A stretch of 64,000 nt of DNA. Origin: Gemmiger sp. An50 (GTDB taxonomy: Bacteria; Bacillota; Clostridia; Oscillospirales; Ruminococcaceae). The position numbers were made by a program, and so were the translations under genes. Positions 1 through 7,332 of this stretch are shown piece by piece (the stretch's first letter is position 1; every line of letters starts with the position of its first letter). Below the pieces are notes generated by a model, which worked only from the letters and a program-made list of their open reading frames with translations, was not told where the DNA came from and did no database searches. The stretch is taken from contig NZ_NFID01000005.1 of assembly GCF_002161595.1 (NCBI RefSeq), positions 1-64,000 of the forward strand. The letters run 5' to 3'.

Positions 1-161
1 TCTTCCGTCTCATCGATCAGGGTCATATCAACCTTACCGGTGGTGAATACGTTCGTCATGGTATCGCTCTTGTCGGTGAAGTAAGCCAGAGTAGCGCCGA
101 TGGACAGGCAAGCTACCAGAGACAGGCTGACAGCAGCGGTCAGAATATTTTTCTTGTTCAT
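1..161 (-). CDS. TasA/CalY-like SipW-dependent protein, N-terminal part
   Basis: Only the first 53 codons are in the window; the gene runs off the left edge. The start is ATG at 161 behind an AAGGAGC ribosome site. The N-terminus is a basic residue cluster, a hydrophobic stretch and then GATLAYFTD followed by a TNVF segment, the signature of SipW-processed TasA/camelysin signal peptides. It closely resembles the protein encoded just upstream (203-883), so the two are probably tandem paralogues and fibre subunits. The function is inferred from the family and from the SipW gene in the same locus. Confidence 0.8.
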   Translation of the reverse strand, partial: MNKKNILTAAVSLSLVACLSIGATLAYFTDKSDTMTNVFTTGKVDMTLIDETE

Positions 162-202
162 AAGTCAAACGCTCCTTAATCTTTAGGGAAAGTTATCTCA
201 GC

Positions 203-883
203 TCAGGGCTGGGCAGTAACAGGCTGCCAATCAGCATCTCCCAGTGCCTCATATGCTTTTACCTGATTCTCAAAAGTAGCGGACTGGATTGCTGCAATCT
301 CGATCTTTACATCGTTCAGTTCGACGGTCTCCCCATCTTTAACAGTATCAATGTTCGCTACGGTAACAGTGGTAAACGGAGAGGTGATGGGATCCCAATC
401 TGTTCCATCATCAGTCTTCAACACTTTTTCGTTGTAGTAGTACGCCTGGGTTTTGGTTCCATCTTTATTCGTAGTCGCTTCACCCACCGCAATCCATTCT
501 TTCGAGTTCATCTTCGCAGTTACACCAAGATTGGTGCCTGCATCGGTGACTCGTACGAACACATATGCATCCGTATTGGTATGTACCGAGACCTTAGGCT
601 CCTTCGGCAGCTCCTGATTGGGAAGAACATCCTTATAGTCATAACCGTTGTTCCCTGCGTTCAAACTTGCAGTAGCACCGCCATATGCCTCGCCCAGTGC
701 CGGCTGATCCTCTTCCAACTTAACGTTGATAACGCCATCATAGCCACTGTCCTTACCAACGAAGGTAAAGGTGTTAGTAACGCTCTTAGCCGTAGCAGTC
801 AGATAAGCCAAAGTGCCGCCAATGGAGATGCAGGCTACCAGCGCCAGAGACATACCGCCGATCAACATGTTTTTCATTTTCAT
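203..883 (-). CDS. TasA/CalY-like SipW-dependent fibre protein
   Basis: A 226-residue secreted protein. Residues 1-28 form a SipW-type signal peptide (GGTLAYLTAT after the hydrophobic core), followed by TNTF and an acidic beta-rich body with DAYVFVRV, the conserved strand of TasA/camelysin proteins. In Bacillus such proteins are cut by SipW and form extracellular fibres; that role is inferred here. A good AAAGGAG site precedes ATG at 883. It has its own upstream promoter candidate (998-1031), separate from the promoter in front of the vWA gene, so it may be expressed more strongly than the rest of the locus. The next gene is a paralogue 41 bp downstream. Confidence 0.85.
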   Translation of the reverse strand: MKMKNMLIGGMSLALVACISIGGTLAYLTATAKSVTNTFTFVGKDSGYDGVINVKLEEDQPALGEAYGGATASLNAGNNGYDYKDVLPNQELPKEPKVSVHTNTDAYVFVRVTDAGTNLGVTAKMNSKEWIAVGEATTNKDGTKTQAYYYNEKVLKTDDGTDWDPITSPFTTVTVANIDTVKDGETVELNDVKIEIAAIQSATFENQVKAYEALGDADWQPVTAQP

Positions 884-944
884 AATCGTTACGCTCCTTT
901 TTGTGTTTTATTTACGGTTTTAAAAAGAAACTTTGTTATGAAGT

Positions 945-984
945 AAAAGCGGTTTGGTGACCGGGCCCTGGGCAAGCCGCTTTT
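945..984 (-). terminator. Hairpin in the leader of the TasA-like pair
   Basis: An 11-pair stem with one mismatch (945-956 with 973-984) and a 16-nt loop lies between the candidate promoter at 998-1031 and the start codon at 883, and is followed on the minus strand by only four T. It could end transcription coming from sipW, act as an attenuator or stabilise the mRNA. The short T run makes true termination uncertain. Confidence 0.35.
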
Positions 985-997
985 GCTTACTGAATGG

Positions 998-1031
998 ATT
1001 ATACCGGTCTACGCTTAAAAACCAATTAAAA
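998..1031 (-). promoter_or_regulatory. Candidate promoter with 11-bp-period direct repeats
   Basis: On the minus strand TATAAT (1003-998) is preceded by TTTTAAT (1031-1025) and TTTTAAG (1020-1014), two heptamers exactly 11 bp apart, ending 10 bp before the -10. There is only a weak -35 (TTGGTT, 16-bp spacer). Heptamer direct repeats with an 11-bp period overlapping the -35 are typical of SARP/BTAD-type activator sites. A matching arrangement with the same TTTTAAG heptamer is found at 5925-5964. Confidence 0.5.
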
Positions 1032-1046
1032 TTTAGGGTTTGAATT

Positions 1047-1583
1047 TTAATTCGTTCCAGCTTTTTCCGGTTCGTTCCGCCGAGTCTTCTGCTTCTTTTC
1101 ATCTTCGGCCGCGTCAATGATCGCCGGGATAAAATTGAGCAGGATCACCAGCATCACCACACCGCAGATGGTCATAATGCCCACCGGGGTGCGGATATTT
1201 TGGATAGCGATACCCAGATAGGGCAGGTGGAAATCCGCCCGGCCATAAATCTGGCTGAATTGGATATCACCATCCGCTGCATTGTTGGCATCGCCCTGGG
1301 TGACCAGGGTCTGAGCATCGGCATCGATGCTCAGCACCCGGTGGGTCACAAAGGTTTCGCCATCGGACAGATAGTAAGTACACACATCACCGGCTTCCAG
1401 TTCGCTGGCTTCTACCGGCTTCACGTATACCAGGCTTCCCACCGGGATGGTGGGCTCCATGCTGCCGGACAGCACCGCCATCTCCTTATACCCAAGAAGC
1501 ATGGGGACAAAGATGGTAGCGGCAGCCGCCAACAGCACGATCAGAACAATGGTGGATAAAAAATTGCAGATTTTTTTGACCAT
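1047..1583 (-). CDS. sipW: Signal peptidase I, SipW/ER type
   Basis: A 178-residue membrane signal peptidase that probably removes the signal peptides of the adjoining TasA-like proteins. Residues 8-30 form an N-terminal membrane segment; the nucleophile is Ser41 in the SGSMEPTIPVG box, and the general base is a His (His81 in VTHRV), not the Lys of ordinary bacterial enzymes, which places it in the Ser-His SipW/archaeal-eukaryotic group. A second membrane segment lies near residues 132-155. The start has an AGGAGG site. It sits between TasA-like genes in one transcription direction, the standard SipW gene arrangement. Confidence 0.92.
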   Translation of the reverse strand: MVKKICNFLSTIVLIVLLAAAATIFVPMLLGYKEMAVLSGSMEPTIPVGSLVYVKPVEASELEAGDVCTYYLSDGETFVTHRVLSIDADAQTLVTQGDANNAADGDIQFSQIYGRADFHLPYLGIAIQNIRTPVGIMTICGVVMLVILLNFIPAIIDAAEDEKKQKTRRNEPEKAGTN

Positions 1584-1629
1584 TCCGGTCCTCCTGGATT
1601 AGTTACTTGCGGATCTGGATGCACCGGAA

Positions 1630-2157
1630 TCATCCGTTTTTGGAAGGATTGAAGGCCTCATACGCAGTCTTATAGTTTCCTGCGACTACACTTTCCTGGT
1701 AAATAATCACATCAAAGGAACTGGCCTCCACATTGATCCCTTCGATACCATTGAACAGCGCAACCGTAGACTCACCTGTTTCCAGCTCTCTGCTGTAATA
1801 ATACCAGCCGTCATCCGGATCATGCTTTGCCCATGAACCGCCCTTGTCATCTTTACCATTGTTGTAGTTGATGGTCATATCCGACTCGCTGACCGGATCG
1901 CTTACGCCGGGTGCAGAAGCAACGATCACCTTCGCGCGCACAAACACCGTAGAATCACCTTCGTTTTTTACCTTAGGTGTTTTCTCAATAGGGTCATCGC
2001 CGTCGGGTTCCTCAATGTCTGTATCCACGTCGACAAATGAAAAACGGTTTACGACCGGACTGTCGCTCGCGACCAGGTAGGCAGCTGTTCCGCCCACAAC
2101 AATCAGCGCAACCAGCAGAACGGAAAGCAAGACTTGAATCATGCGTTTCTTTTTCAT
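1630..2157 (-). CDS. TasA-like SipW-dependent protein (minor subunit candidate)
   Basis: A 175-residue protein with a SipW-type signal peptide (hydrophobic core then GGTAAYLVASD and NRFSF) and a short acidic body containing STVFVRAKV, the TasA/camelysin strand. It is smaller than the other TasA-like proteins in the locus. Its start has an AAAGGAGAG site 23 bp after the vWA gene and its stop is 46 bp before sipW, so all three are probably co-transcribed. Its position next to the vWA adhesin suggests a minor or adaptor subunit; that is inference. Confidence 0.8.
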   Translation of the reverse strand: MKKKRMIQVLLSVLLVALIVVGGTAAYLVASDSPVVNRFSFVDVDTDIEEPDGDDPIEKTPKVKNEGDSTVFVRAKVIVASAPGVSDPVSESDMTINYNNGKDDKGGSWAKHDPDDGWYYYSRELETGESTVALFNGIEGINVEASSFDVIIYQESVVAGNYKTAYEAFNPSKNG

Positions 2158-2180
2158 TACTTTCTCTCCTTTCTACTGTT

Positions 2181-5100
2181 TTACTGAGACGAATCCGAAG
2201 GTTTATTGGCCCAATCCCAGGTCCACTCTCCGTTTTGGTCCTTGCTGAAACGGTTGATTGCCATACTATCATCCTTGGTGGGATCATCCGGATTTGTGGT
2301 CACAGTATTGACGAATACAATCAAAGCATCTGCTCCGGATACAAAGACCGTGCCATTGTCCGGATTGCTGCTCTCCAAGGCATATCCCTTCGGGCACAGT
2401 ATCTCCTCTACCGTGTAGCTGTCGGCCGGCAGGTTTTTGACTACAGTGTCGTTGTGGTTCTCACGTGCATTCAGCACAACGCTGGCATAGTAGGTTTTGT
2501 CTGCTCCGGTAATCTGGAACAGGAAGGTTTCCCGCTTTTCAGCCGTTGCGTCATCCTTCAGAGTTTTGATAATGGTCAAATCGCCGGTCTTCAGATGGAT
2601 GCGGAACTGCGCATTTGCAGGGGCGGCAGTGCATTCGTCTGGACAATGTGCATCCTTCTCCCAAGCAAACGCAACATGCTTTGTCTTGTCCTGACCAGCG
2701 ATCAGGACCTTGCTGATCTTAACATCCAGATTCTGCTGAATCGGCTTATCTACGATATTGCCAACAAATTCAAAACTAATATCCGGAGCAGCACCACTTA
2801 TTTCCGCATCGTGACCGTGTTTGTCGATCCATTCTGTTTTGGATGCATGACTGTTCAACAGGTCTTTGGTAAGAATGGTGTTATAATCCTGAGAACTGTC
2901 CTTCCAAGTCACAGTAGGTGTAAATACATGGACCCATGCCTCGTTGCTTCCGGTCATGGAAAGAATCGTACCGCCTTCCACCGTGCAAGATACAGTATAT
3001 TGACTGCATTCGTCCGGGCTGATGGCCTTTCCTTCCCAAACACCGTCTTTCCCCTTTTCAAAGGTCCAGGTTCCAACATGCTTACCATCAGAATCATTCA
3101 CAGTGTATACAGTTTTTACAAAGTCGTTGCTGTATGCACCTCCGCCAAGACTTACAAAAGGTCGCGGACCATTTTCATTTCCGCCAATCATGCTGGAGAT
3201 ATTCGCATTGTTTGTGATGTAAATGCTCTGGTCCTGAACGTTATACTCGTTCTTCACACGTACATCAACATCACAATGCGGGAAGCTACCGATGCATTTC
3301 TCATCACTGCTGTATACGCCTGAAATTCCATCGATATTGGTCGGTACATTAGTACCGCCCATAAACTCTGTCTTCGGTTTAACATACAGCGTACCACTAA
3401 ATTTCTCCGCAGTTTCCGGCTTTTCCGGCTCCATGGGCTTTAAGGTTACATTTTTCCACTCAACATAAATACCATTCTGGTCTTTGCAGACAACACCTTC
3501 ATGCTTACCGCTTTGGATTGAATCCCCCACCTGAATGGGTGTGCCGTTTTGATCAACCAACTGAAAATACGGAGATATGTAGTCGCGAATAATTGCATTC
3601 TCAATTGGTTTGCCCGTTTGATCCGCAATTTGCTGGAAGATCTTGTCAAGTTCCGCCGAATTATCCGTTGTCAGATAATATCCCTTCGGAAGATTTCGAG
3701 TGCGAACATCTGTATACCCACCAGAACCCCATTCGGAAACATGGGTGCCGTCCGGCCTGTTGCTGGACAGCCGATACAAATACTCATTGATTCGAACATC
3801 ATTCTTCGGCAGACCTAAACCAACTGTGTAGATAGTTGCTCCACTGCCGGGCATATTTTGGCGGTCCGCCTTAACTCTCCACTTAAATCCCCAATCAAAG
3901 TACCGTTCCACAAAGTCTGTGCCCTTCGATCCATAGAAACCGTCATCTGCATCAACTGTTATGGAAGTTCCTTTGTCAGCTTTCAAAACCTGACCCCAGT
4001 AAATAGAACTCTGCGCACATTCCTTCGAACTGTTTGCTCCCCAGCTTCCCGTTCCAGGAACGCCATCCGTAAACATGACAACCGCCCGGCTATTCTGATA
4101 ATTGGGATCACTACTGGGCACAGCCTGGTAGATCTGATATGCCAGCTCCAATCCAGTATTAGAATTCGTAACGCCGTTTGGACGACTCATCGCCGCTGTA
4201 ATGCTATTGACTAACTGCACCTGATTTTCAACAGGCACGAACGCGCCCGCCGGCTGACCATTTCCAGAATAGATTGCACCGCTTTCAGAATATGCTACCA
4301 CGGCCACACGGCTTTCCGGAGAATTTTCATAAATCGTTTTTACAAAATTTTCCGCTGCCAGCGTCAAATCCTGGGCTGGAGCTCCTTTCATGCTGCCGGA
4401 ACGGTCCAGCACGAGAATGATATCGCACGGAATCGATGTAATAACGATATTCGACTCCGCTTCTGCACTAAGATCTATTTTGTAAATTTCTTCTGCAACA
4501 TTTTCTTTGGAAACGCTTTTGTTGATTTTCAGTCCGTCTATCGGCTCTGTCATTTGGTGCTGATTTCCCAATCCAAACGATTTCGCTTTATACATCATCG
4601 GAGTCGCATTGAACAATGGCCCTACAGTAGTAAACTGTGCAGCCTCACTATTATCTACTGGCGGCTCCGGAACAGCCGGTTCAGTCAACTCCCATTTTTC
4701 CTGCAATTTTGCCAAACTTTCTTCGGGCAAAACAGACAAGCTCTTTGCTTGTTCCTCGGTGAGATTCTTCAAAGCATCTCTAAAGCTATCGTTTTCCAAT
4801 TCCAGCAACGCCTGCAAGAGCTCTTCACCCATCAATTCCTCAATAGAATTTTCAGGCTCTTCACTAGTCTCTTCACTAGGGGCCGGGGTCTCGCTAGGCA
4901 GCGGAGTCTCACTGGGCACAGGGCTCTCGCTGGGCGCGGGAGTTGCGCTGGCAGCGGGGGTCTCGCTGGGCTGCGCGCTGGCGTTCGGGGCCTCGGTGGC
5001 CTCGGGAGCCGCAGTGGGCTCGGCGCTGGGCTCTTCACTGGGAGCAACAGTCTCAGCCGGTGCCTGAGTGGGCTCGGCGGCGGGCTGCTCGCTCTCGGTG

Positions 5101-5366
5101 ACAGGCTCAGCAGTGGGCTCGGCCACAGGCTCCTCGGTGGGAGCAGGCTCGGCAGTGGGCTCCACGGCCACAGGCTCCTCCGCAGCAGGAGTCTCCTCCT
5201 CCGGCTGAGTCACTTCCTCAGTCCCCTCGACCATCTCGGTCACCACCTGGCTGCTGGCAGCGATCTCGCTGGCCGCCTCGGCGAAGGCGCTGTTGGGCAC
5301 AATGCTGGCGATCATCATTACCGCCAGCATCATGCTGAGTAAACGGCTCCACATTTTATGTTTCAT
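2181..5366 (-). CDS. Secreted vWA-domain adhesin with CnaB-like C-terminus
   Basis: A 1061-residue exported protein. The start is ATG at 5366, with GGAGG 9 bp upstream and a normal Sec signal peptide ending near AFA at residue 29. Residues about 35-180 are a Pro/Thr/Glu/Ala-rich stalk. A von Willebrand A domain follows (about 315-585) with an intact MIDAS motif DRSGS and a TDG loop, predicting metal-dependent ligand binding. The C-terminal part (about 920-1020) resembles CnaB/DUF7601 repeats (GDLTIIKTL, YTVEEI). There is no LPXTG motif and no membrane anchor, so attachment may depend on partner proteins such as the TasA-like fibre. It overlaps the upstream gene by 11 bp, suggesting coupled translation. 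Confidence 0.88.
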   Translation of the reverse strand: MKHKMWSRLLSMMLAVMMIASIVPNSAFAEAASEIAASSQVVTEMVEGTEEVTQPEEETPAAEEPVAVEPTAEPAPTEEPVAEPTAEPVTESEQPAAEPTQAPAETVAPSEEPSAEPTAAPEATEAPNASAQPSETPAASATPAPSESPVPSETPLPSETPAPSEETSEEPENSIEELMGEELLQALLELENDSFRDALKNLTEEQAKSLSVLPEESLAKLQEKWELTEPAVPEPPVDNSEAAQFTTVGPLFNATPMMYKAKSFGLGNQHQMTEPIDGLKINKSVSKENVAEEIYKIDLSAEAESNIVITSIPCDIILVLDRSGSMKGAPAQDLTLAAENFVKTIYENSPESRVAVVAYSESGAIYSGNGQPAGAFVPVENQVQLVNSITAAMSRPNGVTNSNTGLELAYQIYQAVPSSDPNYQNSRAVVMFTDGVPGTGSWGANSSKECAQSSIYWGQVLKADKGTSITVDADDGFYGSKGTDFVERYFDWGFKWRVKADRQNMPGSGATIYTVGLGLPKNDVRINEYLYRLSSNRPDGTHVSEWGSGGYTDVRTRNLPKGYYLTTDNSAELDKIFQQIADQTGKPIENAIIRDYISPYFQLVDQNGTPIQVGDSIQSGKHEGVVCKDQNGIYVEWKNVTLKPMEPEKPETAEKFSGTLYVKPKTEFMGGTNVPTNIDGISGVYSSDEKCIGSFPHCDVDVRVKNEYNVQDQSIYITNNANISSMIGGNENGPRPFVSLGGGAYSNDFVKTVYTVNDSDGKHVGTWTFEKGKDGVWEGKAISPDECSQYTVSCTVEGGTILSMTGSNEAWVHVFTPTVTWKDSSQDYNTILTKDLLNSHASKTEWIDKHGHDAEISGAAPDISFEFVGNIVDKPIQQNLDVKISKVLIAGQDKTKHVAFAWEKDAHCPDECTAAPANAQFRIHLKTGDLTIIKTLKDDATAEKRETFLFQITGADKTYYASVVLNARENHNDTVVKNLPADSYTVEEILCPKGYALESSNPDNGTVFVSGADALIVFVNTVTTNPDDPTKDDSMAINRFSKDQNGEWTWDWANKPSDSSQ

Positions 5367-5889
5367 AGTCTGTTTCCTCCCTAACCGGATTCTTTGGTTG
5401 TGCAAGATTTGTTTCGTCCTGCGGGGGTGACTCGTCTTCCAGGGTCTCATCCACGGCGCTGTCCATCAGCTTGATCAGCTCCAGCGCACTGCGGAAATTC
5501 GCTTTTTCTCCCGTTTCGGCCCAGGTCACGCTGCCCTGCCAGGTGGAATGCTGGCGGTACATCACATGCACCACAAAGGTGGCCATCTTCCCTTTCTGTT
5601 CGGCAAGCTCGTCCCTTGTCATCTGTGGTTCCACCTTCTTCTGCGGGGTCTGCGGCTGCGGCCTCGGTTTCTGCGGTCCGAATCGTCTGGGCTGCTGGGT
5701 CCTGGCCGGGTAGTTCAGCCGGTCGCACAGGCGGTCGATGCTGTCCAGCACATCGCTGGTCCGGCCGATCGGCTCCGGCTGTTTGGAATAACAGTGATAG
5801 AGCCTGCCGGTCGCTTCGCCGCCCGCCCATGCATCCACGCACACGCGGCACAGGTTCGGCGCCCCGGAATGGAAGCCTTCCATATTCAA
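5356..5889 (-). CDS. Uncharacterised protein, paralogue of the 8571-9029 product
   Basis: First gene of the surface operon, 177 residues if it starts at TTG 5889 (AGGTG 8 nt upstream) or 175 from ATG 5883. No known domain is recognised. The middle is Pro/Gln/Arg-rich; the C-terminal 50 residues (FVVHVMYRQHSTWQG then FRSALELIKLM) match the end of the small protein encoded after the BTAD regulator (FTVEILYRQNQSMQG then FRSDIELLHLM), and the N-terminal parts also align around an LD-LCD-L segment. No signal peptide is seen, so it is probably cytoplasmic. It overlaps the vWA gene, suggesting a role in regulation or assembly of the surface system. Confidence 0.75.
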   Translation of the reverse strand: MNMEGFHSGAPNLCRVCVDAWAGGEATGRLYHCYSKQPEPIGRTSDVLDSIDRLCDRLNYPARTQQPRRFGPQKPRPQPQTPQKKVEPQMTRDELAEQKGKMATFVVHVMYRQHSTWQGSVTWAETGEKANFRSALELIKLMDSAVDETLEDESPPQDETNLAQPKNPVREETDYET

Positions 5890-5924
5890 ATGCTCTTCAC
5901 CTCGTCTTCCTCAAAGCTTTGAGC

Positions 5925-5964
5925 ATACTATCCCACACGGCACTTAAAATCCGCTTAAAATCCG
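5925..5964 (-). promoter_or_regulatory. Candidate SARP-type promoter/operator of the vWA-TasA operon
   Basis: On the minus strand an 11-bp unit, CGGATTTTAAG, is repeated exactly twice in tandem (5964-5954 and 5953-5943), followed after 12 bp by a -10-like TAGTAT (5930-5925). There is no TTGACA; the repeats occupy the -35 position. This is the layout bound by SARP/BTAD winged-helix activators. The heptamer TTTTAAG is shared with the second promoter candidate at 998-1031. Transcription would start about 30 nt before the first gene of the operon. Confidence 0.55.
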
Positions 5965-6004
5965 GCACAAAAATTTCATCTTTTTTTAAGAGAACAGAAA
6001 AAAT

Positions 6005-6036
6005 CCCCGGCAGCTTCCCCAAAAAAGCTGCCGGGG
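6005..6036 (-). terminator. Rho-independent terminator facing the surface operon
   Basis: A perfect 12-bp stem (6005-6016 with 6025-6036, loop 8) is followed on the minus strand by a run of six T. It lies between the recombinase gene and the operon promoter. The only obvious minus-strand source of RNA to its right is the promoter inside the invertible segment, so it would insulate the surface operon from antisense transcription. Confidence 0.75.
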
Positions 6037-6138
6037 TTCTTGTATCTTCCTGTTTCGCTGCCGGAATCCCATCATCTTAACCCAAATATTGTACAATACT
6101 ATATAATATATGGAAGCAGAAGAAAGGACGGATCAATT

Positions 6139-6993
6139 TTGCCCAACTGCAAAAGCACGGCACTCACTCCGCGCCGGGTGAAGGCCTACCTGAACTGGCT
6201 GACCGAACGGGAACGCAGCCGGAGCACTCTTGCCAAATACCGCCGGGACCTGGCCAGCCTGCAAAGCTTTCTGGCGGGCCGCCCATTGACCAAAACCGCA
6301 CTGCTGGCCTGGAAGAACCAGCTCAGCGAACACTATGCCCCCGCCACGGTGAATTCCATGCTGGCGGCAGTGAACGGATACCTGGTCTATGCCCGGCTGC
6401 CCCATCTGCGGCTGCGGCCGCTGCGCATCCAGCGGCAGGTGTTCTGCCGCCAGGACCGGGAACTGAACAAATCCGAGTATCTGCGCCTGGTGCAGGCGGC
6501 CCGCCGCCGGGGAGACGTGCGCCTTGCGCTGGTGCTGCAGACCATCTGCGCCACCGGTATCCGGGTGAGCGAGCTGCAATACATCACCGCGCAGGCGGTG
6601 GAGCAGGGCTATGCCGAAGTGAACAACAAGGGCAAGCGGCGTACCATTTTTCTGCCCCGCAAGCTGTGCCGGGCACTGCAGCGCTACCTGACCAAACAAA
6701 AAAAGCCGGCCGGCCCGGTGTTCACCACCCGGACCGGCCAGCCATTGGACCGAAGCAATATCTGGCGCGCCATGAAGAGCCTGTGTCACACTGCGGGCGT
6801 GGGGACCCGAAAGGTCTTTCCCCACAATCTGCGGCATCTGTTCGCCCGCACCTACTACGCCGCCCAGCACGATCTGGTACGTCTGGCCGACCTTCTGGGC
6901 CACGCCAGCACCGCTACCACCCGCATCTACACCATGGAAAGCGGACTCATTCATGCCCGCCAGATCGAACAACTGGGGCTGCTTGTCACATAA
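6139..6993 (+). CDS. Xer-like tyrosine recombinase, probable DNA invertase
   Basis: A 284-residue tyrosine recombinase. The start is TTG 6139, chosen because GAAAGGA lies 10 bp upstream and the SAM-like core-binding domain (LTPRRVKAYLNWL) begins directly after it. The catalytic residues are all present: Arg142 (ATGIRVSEL), His229 and Arg232 (HNLRH), His255 (LGHAS) and nucleophile Tyr264. The stop codon touches the left inverted repeat of the 238-bp segment, so the obvious substrate is that segment, as for other site-specific promoter invertases. Size and position fit a dedicated invertase better than a prophage integrase; no prophage genes are nearby. Confidence 0.85.
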   Translation: MPNCKSTALTPRRVKAYLNWLTERERSRSTLAKYRRDLASLQSFLAGRPLTKTALLAWKNQLSEHYAPATVNSMLAAVNGYLVYARLPHLRLRPLRIQRQVFCRQDRELNKSEYLRLVQAARRRGDVRLALVLQTICATGIRVSELQYITAQAVEQGYAEVNNKGKRRTIFLPRKLCRALQRYLTKQKKPAGPVFTTRTGQPLDRSNIWRAMKSLCHTAGVGTRKVFPHNLRHLFARTYYAAQHDLVRLADLLGHASTATTRIYTMESGLIHARQIEQLGLLVT

Positions 6994-7009
6994 TAACTAT
7001 TTTGTTGTT
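6985..7009. repeat. Left inversion site
   Basis: Bases 6992-7009 (AATAACTATTTTGTTGTT) are the exact reverse complement of 7248-7265. Read as a recombinase site, there is a right arm TATTTTGTTGT (6998-7008), a 2-bp centre AC (6996-6997) and a weaker left arm (6985-6995; 7 of 11 positions match the arm at the other site). The recombinase stop codon lies in it, so inversion would not alter the protein. Confidence 0.85.
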
Positions 7010-7043
7010 GCCTCCACCGGCTTTTGTCCTCTATCTATATAAA

Positions 7044-7072
7044 ATAATAGAGCATAAGCGGTTTTATTTCAA
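7044..7072 (-). promoter_or_regulatory. Near-consensus promoter inside the invertible segment
   Basis: Minus strand: TTGAAA (7072-7067), 17-bp spacer, TATTAT (7049-7044); each hexamer has a single mismatch to the sigma-70/A consensus. It currently points left, antisense to the recombinase gene. Confidence 0.75.
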
Positions 7073-7115
7073 GTAATTCGCCCTTTTCTACCCGGTTAAT
7101 CTGAATGGAAGACGC

Positions 7116-7155
7116 AAAAAAATAAGCCGATGTTTGTGACTTTGAACCTCGGCTT
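7116..7155 (-). terminator. Terminator within the invertible segment
   Basis: A 7-bp stem (7124-7130 with 7149-7155) with an 18-nt loop, followed on the minus strand by seven T. The stem is short, so strength is uncertain. After inversion it would sit upstream of the ON promoter on the plus strand. Confidence 0.5.
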
Positions 7156-7247
7156 AATCAAAATTGCGCTGCTTCAGGCGAAATTTGTAGTTTTCCGGCA
7201 GCTTTTGGGCGAAACAGCTATTTCACTTCACATAAGTAGGAATTTAA

Positions 7248-7272
7248 AACAACAAAATAGTTATTTTGTTGT
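7248..7272. repeat. Right inversion site
   Basis: Bases 7248-7265 pair with the left site. Bases 7249-7272 form a perfect palindrome of two 11-bp arms, ACAACAAAATA and TATTTTGTTGT, around a GT centre, the expected form of a tyrosine recombinase core site. Confidence 0.85.
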
Positions 7273-7332
7273 GCGTTCCCCACCGTTTCAGATTTTCTGC
7301 GGCCGTTTGGCTGCCAGAGGTGAAGCGCAACA

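Larger units (their letters stand above)
7010..7247. other. Invertible promoter segment (238 bp)
   Basis: AT-rich non-coding DNA bounded by perfect 18-bp inverted repeats and adjacent to the tyrosine recombinase. It carries one strong promoter match (minus strand, 7044-7072) and a minus-strand terminator (7116-7155). In the assembled orientation the promoter fires toward the 3' end of the recombinase. After inversion its -10 would lie at about 7208-7213 on the plus strand, about 120 bp before the BTAD start, with the terminator upstream of it as insulation. I see no comparable plus-strand promoter in the present orientation, so the BTAD gene appears to be in the OFF state. Confidence 0.8.

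Noticed and set aside
6139-6993. Prophage integrase
   Set aside because: No phage genes or attachment-site tRNA are beside it, while a perfect invertible segment is.
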